Shown piece after piece: positions 11,047 to 21,809 of a stretch of 64,000 nucleotides of DNA. The notes beneath the pieces were generated by a model that was not told the DNA's origin, did no database searches, and saw nothing but the letters and a program-made list of their open reading frames with translations. Every line of letters starts with the position of its first letter. The stretch's first letter is position 1. This stretch comes from Gavia stellata. Its lineage: Eukaryota; Chordata; Aves; Gaviiformes; Gaviidae. Made by a program: the position numbers and the translations under genes. The stretch spans positions 1,116,001-1,180,000 of the forward strand of contig NC_082613.1 of the NCBI RefSeq assembly GCF_030936135.1. The letters run 5' to 3'.

Positions 11047-14000
11047 TCAGAATTCATCCCGTAATCTTGGTGGGTGGTCCATGCCAAAAAATGAAGAGGG
11101 TTTTCCATGCACGTCGCGCTCTCTTTTCACAAAGGCAGTAAATGAAGAGACACAGTTCCCGATAAAATGATCGGACTGGCCAAGAACATACAAATCAATC
11201 TGAGGCACTTCTGGCTGCAAGCTAACCACCTTGATCTGCAGGGAAACAAGGAAAGCAAATTAATGCGCTCATCTATTATCACAATCCAAATGCCTTGGCA
11301 TAATATTAGAAATGGGAATATACAACAAAAAGAGAATGGATTCTGTCTTAAGTTGCCCTATAACTCATTTATGAATAGATAAATGTCAGGACATTTTTGA
11401 AAATCACTTAGGTTTATTTAATTGAAGTCTTTTTCAAGCAGAAATTTACTACCATGCAGGATAATGCTCTTCAACCTCTAGGAAAGGAAGAGTTTCACAG
11501 TATAATTTTTATTGCTATGAGCAAAATTCACTCTGAGATTCAGATATTTGGCTGTGAATATCACATTACACAGCTGCCTGCCTGCTGTCCGTGGCAGCGA
11601 CAGGCCAGAATCTAAGGAAGGTTTTTATTAAAGCACTCCTGCCAGAACAGGTTTCTGAAAGACTTACCTTTCCTTGGAAGAACTGCTGTATTTCCGTCGT
11701 GTAGGGCTCAGAATCAGTGGCGATATAAACAGATTTAGCTTCTGTCTTTTTCACCCAGAGCTTGAGAGCACGCTTGATCTCTTTGAGGTCTGGCAGGCAC
11801 ATGTCCATGGTAAGAGGGACCGCAGAGCTTCGGTCGTAGCCCACGCACTGCGGTGAAGCCATGAAGTGCGGCCCGGCCGTCCCGTCCTTTAACATATTGC
11901 AAGCATTTTTCTATTGGAAGAAGAAAAAAGAAAATATCCTGTTTGAATGGCAACAGTATGAGAAAACACTGCCACGTCCCCCATCTCCCCAGCAGCACTA
12001 CAGCCTGTTCGAAAGAGGAATCCCAATGGTGTTGCTAACACACAGTGAGCTACTGCATGCCAGCAGGGCTCGGGCTGCCAGCGCAGAAGCACAGCTCCTC
12101 TTCGGGCAGCTTCTTCCACAGAGCCTTAGCCACCAGCCTACAGCAACTGCATGGGCTCCAGCGACCAGCCTCACACAGGAACCGTACCCAGTCTGAGCCG
12201 ATCCTCAGGTGAATTCCCACGTAGGGCCTGACCAGCAGAGAGTGAATATAGGCCTCTCCTTTCTTCACCATTTCATCAGACCACACCATATACTTCTGGA
12301 GGGGTCGGTGCTCCTCTAAGACTGGAAACTGGGCTGGAGCTCCAGGTAAGGCAAGTACAGGGTGCTCAGATGGTGAAAACCTATGGAAAAAACCCCAGCA
12401 GACCGAAACATGGCATAACCTTGCATGCATCACCTTGCACAAAGACTACTGTGCATGAATTTCATGAAGGTTAGAATGGAAACTATGAACACCCTGAAAT
12501 ATGCAGCATCTATTGCTCCGAATTTACCCCAGACGAATCCTAACCCTTGTGCAACATAAACAGAACGTTGAAGCAAAACTCAGGTGCTGCGTTTTACCTC
12601 AGACCTGGTAACCCATGAATTAGTATCATTTGACAGACAAAAGGTAAGAATCTCATATGCACAGCGATGAGCTACCAAGGAATGACAACTTAGGTTTTCA
12701 CCCCAGACTAGAGCAATTCTGTCACCCAAACCTACTGATACGACTAAAGTGGCTCTGGAAACACGAGGTAACCAGCAAAATAAAATTCACAATCAGCAAC
12801 TGAGAAGCAAATTCTTTTTGAAGAATAATTACATGTAGTCAATAAATATTGCTACTAAATATTAGCTGGCTCAGAAATCAATCAGCCTAACAGAGCTGAC
12901 ACCTAATACTACCCACAGGAAGATTGTGCTGAGCAAATATTTAATGAAAAAAGCATTAAGATTTTTAATTATATTGCTAACTAACCACTTCAACCTCTCC
13001 TCCAAAACGCAAAGGCTTGACACAGTGACTAGCACAACTGTTTCTGTGAGCTATTCTACAGTGGCATGCCAGCACTTTTCCACCTTCTCGCTACCTTTGG
13101 ATCCAGTGGTCCTTGTAAGCGGAACTGAAGGAGATCCCCTTGAAGAGCTCAGACTTATCAAAATTCACTTGGAACTGATCCCAGAAGGGACCAAATGGAT
13201 TTCCATCCTGCAAAGGAAAAAACAAGTGTTCACTCAGCGCACGTGCAGAGCCTGAAAGGCAGACCTAGCAAAATCCTGAGGTGCAGAGCTGAAGAGTTTT
13301 TCTGTTACAGGAGGAAAGCAGACTGAATACAACAGCCTGTTCATCAGACATCAGCCCCACAGGAAGGAGAGGGTGAAGCACATTAAAGAAAATTAACTGC
13401 AAAGGCTGTCTTAGAAGGAGAACACCACAGCTCTCAAACTTGTATTTAGAAGAGGTTGCTTTACAACCAGCTGGACAATGGTACCACAGTGGGAAACGGG
13501 CAGAGACCAGCAGGAGACGAGCTTTGCTGTTACAGATCTGTTCTCCCTGTGGTCTCGGGCAAGCCTGAAGTGATAAAACCTGCTTTCACAAACCACCTTC
13601 CTGAACCCCAAGCATTTGCTGACAAAGAACAGCATGAAGGCGCAGCAAGCTGCCCGATAAGCAGTGAAAGGATGGATTTGCAGTGGGTAACTCCTAAGTT
13701 TGCAAATCAATGGCGACCTGAATGTGTCAGCCATTCCCTTTGGAACAGCAGGATTAAACTGTGCCCGCGGGGACGCAGGGGGAACTCACCTTCATGGGAC
13801 AAGTGCTTTTGTCAGCACTCCTCTGAGCTGCCGCTTCGAAGCAGTAAGCCACTCGCTTGCCGGGGGGCCAGTGAAGGGGCGCCAGCTTCTCCATGAAGTC
13901 CTCCAGGCTGACAACGCGGTGGTACCGCCGCAGCGGCTCCAGCCTGAAGTGCTCCGCGTAGGGGACGTGCAGCTGGGGAGGACAGGGCCCGCCTCACTCG

Positions 14001-14461
14001 CGGGCCGGCGGCACACAGAGCCCCGGGGCGCGAAGCCGCCCCCCGGGGCCCGCACCTCACCCCCCGGGGAGAGGCCACAGCCCAGCCCGCCGCCCCCTCC
14101 CCGCGCGGCCTCCGGGGACTCACGTTGGTGTAGGGCGGGCGGTGGTGGCGGTACTCGATCCACGGCGGCACGGCCAGGGTCCGGTTGAGGGCGCGGGCGA
14201 AGGCCAGGGCTCCCAGGAAGTGCTCGGCCTGGTTCCCGAACCGGCCTGCAAGAGGGGCGAGAGCGGGGCTCAGCCGGGGCCTCCACCGGGGCCTCCACCG
14301 GGGGCGCCGCGCCGGGCCCGCCGCGGCGGGAGGGCCTCACCCATGCAGGGACAGTAGAGCAGGTAACCGGCCGCGTCCCAGGCGGGCCCCGCGCCGCCTC
14401 CCGCCGCCATCACCGCCAGCAGCAAGAGGAGGAGGAGGACAACGACCGGCGGCGCCGCCAT
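11047..14461 (-). CDS. POFUT1: GDP-fucose protein O-fucosyltransferase 1 (complete)
   Basis: ER-lumenal enzyme (GT65 family) that transfers fucose from GDP-fucose to Ser/Thr in EGF-like repeats, essential for Notch signalling. Seven exons: 14461-14341, 14245-14124, 13972-13790, 13207-13095, 12380-12188, 11910-11668, 11235-11047, giving 387 aa (human 388). Seen: a leucine-rich signal peptide (residues 1 to about 23), CPCMGRFGNQ at the start of the catalytic fold, HLRIGSDW at 237-244 with R239 matching the essential human R240, and C-terminal RDEF, the KDEL-like retrieval signal of the family. The sequon NRT at N61 is kept. The second human sequon (N160, NKS) reads DKS here, so that glycan site is absent. 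The ATG sits in a strong context (G at -3, G at +4). Transcribed away from PLAGL2 out of a shared CpG island. Confidence 0.97.
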
Positions 14462-15000
14462 GGCAGCTCGGCGGAGGTCAACGAGAGGCGGCCCCGTCCC
14501 GGCATGCCCCGGGGCCCGCCGGAACGGCCTCTCTAGCGGGAAGCGGCCACCATCGAGGCGGAAGCGGGAGAGCGACGTCACTCCCACAATGCCCCGCACA
14601 ATGGGGCCGCCGGGGCCTGGGCCGGAGCCGCGCCTGGCGGGGCCCGGGGGAACGGGGTGAGTGCGGGGCGGGGGAGAAAGGGGGGCGGCACCGGAGGAAG
14701 GGAGGCGAGGGGCGGCGTCACGGCGGCCCCCTCCCCTCGGCGGCGGGGTCCCCTCAGGGGAGAGGGGGGCGTGTGAGGCGGAGGAGGGGGGGGGGGGGGG
14801 CGTAGGCCGGGCCCGCCTCTCCCCCTCCCTCCCCTCGGGGCTGCGCCATGGTAACGGGGGGGGCGGCACGTGTGCTCCCCCTGGCACCGGTCCGGCCGTA
14901 TCCACGGACCCTTCCGCGGGGCAGGGGGGGCTCCCGTTTCACTGCCGGTGCAAACCGCACGGCCGCACTCTGCCCTGGGGGCTTTGCAGCCACTTTGGGG
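13900..15000. promoter_or_regulatory. Bidirectional CpG-island promoter of POFUT1 (-) and PLAGL2 (+)
   Basis: GC-rich island between the POFUT1 start codon at 14461 (minus) and the inferred PLAGL2 exon 1 donor at 14657 (plus), so both genes start within about 200 bp. Seen sites: CRE-like GACGTCA at 14574-14580, next to TCCCACAATGCCCCGC (14582-14597), which fits the ZNF143/THAP11 core TCCCANNATGCNNNGC. An RFX-type half site CCATGGTAAC lies at 14846-14855. A run of 14 G lies at 14786-14799. No TATA box is seen. Confidence 0.8.
14600..14656 (+). other. PLAGL2: PLAGL2 exon 1 (5'UTR, inferred)
   Basis: A donor CGGG followed by GTGAGT at 14657 on the plus strand lies just downstream of the ZNF143-like site, facing away from POFUT1. 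The 5' end is unknown; the value given is only a placeholder near the promoter motifs. It is expected to splice to the acceptor GTGATTTCAG ending at 19290. Confidence 0.45.
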
Positions 15001-18000
15001 CTGGGTGGGTGAAAAAAGCGGTTTTTTGTAGCATAAATACATCGGCCCGGAGCCATGTTGGCGTTTGGGGCTTTCCCGGGGGTGCAGGGAAGGGGTTTCG
15101 GCTTTTAAAATCCCGTCTGTTGTCACGTCAGGGAAGTGGAGGGTGGAAAGGATGTTTTTCAGATGGGAAAATCATCCTTTGGGAGTGGTGTGTCTGGTTA
15201 CATCCTATGGGAAAGGTGCAGCAGCTGTTCCCTGGGCTTTAAAAGTAAATGCAAACTTTACACGAAGTTTTCCCAAAATCCGTAAGTGATGCAGTGGGAG
15301 AAACTGATACTGAGGCTTGAGCAGCTCAACTAGAAAAATGAGCCTGTTTGGATGTAAAAACCTACATATCTAGAAATGGCCGAAGTCACTCCCTGCAAGA
15401 AAATAATCGTTTTCATAGGGGAAATCAGGGAATCATAATGACACGTGAGTTGGTGTGTGTGACTGTAGGAAAACTGTAAAAAAAGGGGTCAATGCAAGAT
15501 GTGTAAGGAAGTAGGAGAGTGATTTTTACATCCAGATATGGCATTGGCAAGGCTGGTACTGAAGTACTGTATCTAGGTCTGGTATCCACTCGTTTTTCCC
15601 CTTATAATTAAAAAAAAAAAAAGATACTGGAAAATGGCAGAGGATGTAGAAAAGTCACAAAGTGATCTGAGGTCTGGAAGCAGAGCCTTGCAGTTGGGGG
15701 TCGGAGCTGGACTTGATTAGAACACCATAAAAAGAAAAGTAGGGGGTGATTTTTTTAGTCTGTGTGTGGGCTTTGAAAGACCTGCTCCGAGGGATGTTGC
15801 TGCAGCAGTTTAAGGTGTTATTGTCACTGGTCATCGTGTAGGAAGGTCAATAAATGCAGGAGGGCACTTGTGCCCCGGCCGGGCCACTGCCAGGCCTGAC
15901 GCCGCAGCTGGGATCGCTGCGGAAGCTGGGTTTGCGGCACGACGCCGGGCAGAGGCTGAGTGCCCACCGTGGATTCTGGCCTCTGCTTTCTGCCACGTAG
16001 CTGGTACCTTCCGCTTGAGCAAGTTTAAGCTTTAACAACTTAAAATAGCTTAGCAAACCTGAGTGGGGGAGTGATATGGCTGGGGGAAGAAAAAGTTAAA
16101 AAGAAGTTACTTTTCAGCTGGGTAAGTTCCTCCAGCCACACCAGCGTGCAGCTGTGAAACAGCCAGGCCAGCGCAGTGCAGAAGCGGGTGGTGAGGACTG
16201 AGGGGACGCAGGAGTCCCTGGGCCAACTTCTCTGTCCCCGCAGGAAGAAAAGTGACAGTACTGGAGCAGCTCCTTAGCAAAGGCACCGCAGGACTCAGCA
16301 GGTAGAAGCCCAGGACAGTCAAATACAAATCAGACAAAAGAGGTGCCCTTTAGAAAAGAGAAACCGCAGCTCCACAATCCAGGGGCTGGTCAGGCAGCCT
16401 GCCAGGCCCCGTGTCCCTGCCTCCCACTGCTGCTGCATACCCGCTCCGGCCAGATCAGCACAGCTTTGCTGTTGGTCTGGTCAGAGAATTCATCCGGGCT
16501 CGGGTTTTGTTTTTCCTGATTATTTTTAACCTGGGCAGTTCCCTGATCTGGTTCCCAGCCTAGGTCACAAGGTTTTCCCTGCACAGCCAAGGAATGGTGC
16601 TCTGTGTCACGGGTGTGACTTCGAGGGGCAGAAACTGTGCCGAAATGCTGTATCATTGAACCATCCTTTGAGAAGGATTAAACACTGGCACAAACTGTCA
16701 AAGCAGGTGGCGGACTCTGTCCCAGGGACTTTCTGTAAAGCCCAAGAGCTTTTTTGTACTATGTACCAACTCAGACACCTCATTGTTTTCTGTGCCATGA
16801 CAAATGGCTGGGATCTCATAGGTAGCATGCAGTCCGTCGGCTTATATGAGCTCTTCTAGCTTGAATTTGCACAAACCTGATGACTGTAGTAAGGAAATAT
16901 TTCATATAAGTTGACAGCCAGTGGGAATCCAGCTCTCAGGTGGGTCATATTTTTTTCCAGCTCTGTGTTCACCCCGCCAACCTCTTAATCTCTGTAGAAC
17001 TGAAGCAGAGGAAGATTCATCTGGTGATGGGGGTTTTCTGTAACTGACTTATCTGAGATTTCTGGAGCTGCATAGGCTAGACATGTTTTTCCAGGACTAG
17101 TACAAAGCTTTCTAAGATACCCAGGTTTCCCAGTGCTGGTACAAACACCATGACGTGCAAGATGTTCTCTGAACAAGTGAGGTGAAGTCTTTCCAGAGAG
17201 GTGACTCTTTCTGTCTGGTGGCTACAGAGTTACAGTGAACAGGGAGCACATTGGAAACCTTTGGGGAAATGTTACTAAGAAAACTAATTGAATTTTTAAA
17301 ATGTAAATATCTAGATCACACAGAGAGTTTTCTAGTTAAGCATGAACTATGTTGTTGACCTTCCACAGCTACTGTGTTTCACTTATACTATGCCAGACCC
17401 TCCTCTTGTTTTTTCTTTCTTATTCCACAGCTGTCAGAGTGTCCTAGGACATACATTTAGACTTAGAAACAGACCCAAATAGGTAGAGTCCTTTTTCTTG
17501 CTAGACCCTTACAATTTTAAAGGGAAGTTGATGAAATTTGACAATAATTAATTACAAAAATTATCATGTCTTAACTCATTTGTATTTGGGTTTCTGCTCT
17601 GAAGGTGATAGATAGTTTATGCGCCTTACTATTAAAGACAGCAAAATTCAAACTCTGTCTTCTTGCAGGTAGCTTTGAAACTGGCACGGATGGCTGAGCT
17701 TGTTCAGAGGGCAAGAAGCAACTACCTGGCGAAAGTGGCAGAGGCTCCCGGAATGTGTGCACAGCTCTGAAGCAGGAGGTAGAGAACATTTCTCTTTTCC
17801 AGCACATATCTCATACAGAGGTGAAATATTGATGGTCTTAGACACCTACAAAGCGAGACTGCTTTGAACCACAGGACTCCTGCACCCTGAGGGGTAGGAG
17901 CAGCCGTCACATCACACTGGGTTGTACCAAAGTGGCACCTCAGCAGTTCTAGTCCTTTATTGTTCTGCTCTGCCTGAGTAGATTCAGCCCACACAAAGCT

Positions 18001-19290
18001 GAATTCCATTCTTAATGGACGTTTCCAAACCTCATAGTGACACATTTTCTTGGAGTCGTCCCATTTCCTGGTATTTTCCATCCTGAGGGAACCTTTCATG
18101 GTATTGTGAGTGATGGTGTAGTTACAGTTATTGTTATTTCAGCTATTCATAACGTTCAGTGGTGCACTTTCTTAATGGGGGCTGGTTAGTTCCCTCGTAG
18201 TTGCACATCCTGCCCACAACTGGCACTCGTGTTGATGTGCAGGCAGGAAGTTCCTCCCTCTGAAGCAATCATGGAGTGAGAAAGAGCTTGAGGGTTTGAT
18301 GCTATTTTAAGAAGAGTTTCTCAGGCAGCTGAATTCGGTGAAAGATATCTTCTCTGAGGTTTTTATTTCAGCTAACCGTTTACCAGTTTAGGTGTTGGTA
18401 GAACAATATAAAAATGCAGTACTTTACCAACAAGACAAACGCAACTCAAGAACAACTTGCTAAGAGAGATTAATGTAGATTTTCATCAACGTGAAAGCCA
18501 GCAGAGCATACAGGAGGTATATTTTGTCAAACAGGAAGCAGTTTGAGCTTCCATTATCAATGGATGAGAGTGTAAAAGAAAAAAAAAAAGAAAAATTGCT
18601 CATTACTGTAGAAAACTTGCTAATCCAGAGAGGCAGAATCTGCCCCACAGTAGAAGAGTGAAAATACAATGACTAATCAGACTCTGAAGAGAAACAGCAT
18701 CTGTTGCTTTCCTGAAAAAGGTGTGATGTTGCTGATAACAGCAAGTTTTCTTCCCCAGCCCTGTTGACCCACGTGCGGTAATTCAGATTGGTTTGCTAGG
18801 AGATGGTCTTACTAGTACACCAGGTTGGTAGCAGAGTGGATGAAAAAAAAAATACAAGAGAACTTTAGTTTCTCTGAGAAGGTCTAGGAGGGAATTCCAT
18901 GTAAGCAAAGATCAAGAGCAAGTGAGAACAGGCTATGAAGAACATGAAAAAAGGGGATGAGAAGTGAACTACAAAACACACAGGGAAAGGTGAGGTATTT
19001 AGAGCTATAAAGAGACACCTATCTACAATATTTCAGGAGAAAATGCATCTAACAGGTAACACTGGCTCTTAATAGTTGCAAAAATGTAATTCAGAAAAAG
19101 TTTAACATAATTTTATTCAGGGAGCAGGGGTTAAGGGAGAAGAGAATGAAACACATTCCAGAGAGGGGAGTTTCCCATGTCTGTGAACACGCATCTTCAC
19201 ATGTGTGAGCATTCAACAAGCGTTATAAACGTGTTTGTGTGCACGGGTGAGAGATGCAGTGTCTTAACACCAACCCTTCTGTGATTTCAG
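14657..19290 (+). other. PLAGL2: PLAGL2 intron 1
   Basis: About 4.6 kb. The first 400 bases belong to the CpG island and include the G14 run; the rest is AT-rich with short A-runs (near 15610 and 18570). I see no coding exon, RNA gene or recognisable mobile element. Confidence 0.5.
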
Positions 19291-19423
19291 ATGAAGATGT
19301 TTTGCTATTAAAGCAGTTTGGTCACAGTGGATTCCAACAGAAAACTGCACCGGGATACCATCACGGCAAGACACCTGCAGGCTCAAGTTCTGCTTGACAT
19401 GGCCATGTTCTACTAGACCTGCC
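19291..19423 (+). other. PLAGL2: PLAGL2 exon 2 leader with two uORFs
   Basis: The leader runs from the acceptor ending at 19290 to the main ATG. It contains ATG frames at 19291-19311 (MKMFCY, stop) and 19399-19416 (MAMFY, stop). The second has G at -3 and G at +4, a strong start context, and ends 7 nt before the main ATG. Confidence 0.6.
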
Positions 19424-21809
19424 ATGACGGCATTTTTTCCCAGTGTTCCCAACTGGATTCAAGATGCAAAGCAGGAGGAGGAAGAGACAGGCTGGAAATT
19501 AGTCCCCAGACCAAGAGGTGAAGAGACCGAAAGTCAGGGAAAATGCCAATGTGAAATATCGGACACCTCCTTCACTAATGTGGACAAGCTGAGAACTCAC
19601 ACACTTTCTCATACTGAGCAGAGACCGTACAACTGCCCTCAGCTGCACTGTGGCAAAGCCTTTGCTTCTAAGTACAAGCTATATAGGTAGGTAACTGCTG
19701 AGCGCCTCTGCCGACCAGTGCTCCCCTACCAGAAGAGAGGGGAAAACCCCTCCATCATGTTTTTTTGCTTGATTTTCTGAGAAGGTGGAGGAGGGGAAAT
19801 GCCCTTGTTACCTTGCAAAGCAGTTGAGTCCCAGACGTTACCATACTTGGCATCTCTTTAAGCACCTTCCAGAGAACCTCAGATAATGCTTTATCCTGAG
19901 CTCAAGCTGTTTTCTGTTTTACTAAGGAGGAAATTGAAGCAGAAAGTGAAGTTCACAGATTAAAAAACAAAATGAAAAGCAAGAATAGCAGTCACATTTT
20001 GTAAGCCCTACCTCTAACTTTAATCACAGGAACATTTCTATGGCAGCTGTTGTTCTAGCATGAAGAAGTAGAGTTCCTATTTATGCACTGAAATACAGCA
20101 GAGAATAATTAAATGATATGATCACTAGGAACTTGAAACTAGATGAACCACAGTGTCAGGGAGAGTAAGATATCAAGGTGAAATCAGTCCACAGTGGCTG
20201 TCAACAGACATTGCCACAGTCTGATGCCTCCTGATGAAATGAAGCTGTCTCACCAGCAGACAAGCATTTCTTGTCACAAACTACCAAGGTTTTCTTTGTC
20301 ATTTCCCCCTTTGATAGCCTCAGCAGAGAGAATGGGAGCTGAGTAGATGACTGAAGTATACCTGTGCAGCGGTGATAAGTTCTAGGGAGGACGGGCACTG
20401 CTGAGACAGATTCTGTAACTGTTGCTTGATATGTTGTGCTTCTGTGCACATCGTTTAGTGGTGGTAAAATGCCATCTGGGGTTTTTGTGGTGTAAAGTGT
20501 AGAACACAAGGAAAATTTGGAAAAAGTAGCGTGTGTTCTCTTAGGGGTTGGACGCTAGTCTAAACTTTCCTGCTTTTCTCCCAAAAGGCATATGGCCACT
20601 CACTCTGCTCAGAAGCCTCATCAGTGTATGTACTGCGAGAAGATGTTTCACCGGAAAGATCACCTTCGCAACCACCTCCAGACCCACGATCCCAACAAGG
20701 AGGCCCTCCACTGCCCTGAGTGTGGCAAGAACTACAACACGAAACTCGGCTTCAGGCGACATCTGGCCATGCACGCAGCTGCCAGCGGTGATCTCAGCTG
20801 CAAGGTGTGCCTCCAGACATTTGAAAGTACCCAAGTCCTGCTGGAGCACCTCAAAGCTCATTCTAGGCGGGCTTCTGGTGGAGCGAAGGAAAAGAAGCAT
20901 CCATGTGACCACTGTGACAGGCGCTTCTACACCCGGAAAGATGTGCGGAGACACTTGGTAGTGCACACGGGGCGGAAGGACTTCTTGTGCCAGTACTGTG
21001 CTCAGAGGTTTGGGCGGAAAGATCATCTGACCAGGCACATGAAGAAAAGCCACTCCCAGGAACTGCTGAAGATTAAGACAGAGCCAGTTGACATGCTGGG
21101 TCTCCTCAGCTGCAGCTCATCTGTCGCAGTGAAAGAAGAGCTGAGTCCCGTCCTGTGTATGGCATCCAGAGACATGATAGGTGGTAAGAGCTTCCCTGGC
21201 ATGTTGCCTGTGGGCATGTACAGCACGCATCTCCAAACCATGCCAAGCTCAGGGATGCCCCATTCTTTGGTTCCTAATTCTCTTCCAATGGGAATGAGCT
21301 ATCCTCTGGAGTCTTCTTCTCCCATCTCCTCCCCACCGCAACCTCCTCCAAAGTATCAGCTTGGATCTACCTCATATTTGCCTGAGAAACTACCCAAAGT
21401 AGAGGTGGACAGCTTTTTGTCAGACTTCCCTGGCAGCCTGTCTCTCTCATCTGGTGAGCCTCAGTCCTCTTCGCCTCAGCCACCCCCCCTGGATGAGGCT
21501 TTGCTTTCCAAGAGCCCTGCTAACCTTTCAGAGGCTCTCTGTGCTGCTAACATGGACTTTTCTCATCTTCTTGGCTTCCTCCCCCTAAATCTTCCTCCTT
21601 GCAATCCACCTGTGTCATCAGGGGGATTGGTCATGGGCTACTCACAGGGGGACACACAGCCACTGCTTACCACTTTGCAACATCAACCTCAAGAATCTCC
21701 TGGAGCTGGGGCCTCGCTGAACTTTGGGCCCCTTCATTCATTGCCCCCTGTCTTCACCTCCAGCTTGAGCACAACCACGCTGCCACGTTTCCACCAGGCA
21801 TTTCAGTAA
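19424..21809 (+). CDS. PLAGL2: Zinc-finger transcription factor PLAGL2 (complete)
   Basis: Nuclear C2H2 zinc-finger activator of the PLAG family. Two coding exons, 19424-19686 and 20588-21809, joined through a split Arg codon (AG then G) give 494 aa (human 496). The first finger-like unit (CQCEIS...HTLSH) is degenerate and is followed by six clear C2H2 fingers from YNCPQLHCGKAFASKYKLYR to FLCQYCAQRFGRKDHLTRH. The intron cuts inside the second unit. After the fingers come IKTEP and VKEEL, both classic sumoylation motifs, then PKVEVDSF, matching the third human SUMO site. A long Ser/Pro-rich activation region ends in TLPRFHQAFQ. The start is the ATG at 19424 (GCCATGA); an upstream in-frame TTG is not a plausible start. 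The 5' part of exon 2 carries two short uORFs. Confidence 0.97.
19687..20587 (+). other. PLAGL2: PLAGL2 intron 2
   Basis: About 0.9 kb, donor GTAGGT, acceptor CCCAAAAG. Nothing else recognised. Confidence 0.85.

Noticed and set aside
19394-19423. Ten extra N-terminal residues for PLAGL2
   Set aside because: Would need a TTG start; the ATG at 19424 matches the known PLAGL2 N-terminus (MT.FF.SVP.WIQDAKQEEE).
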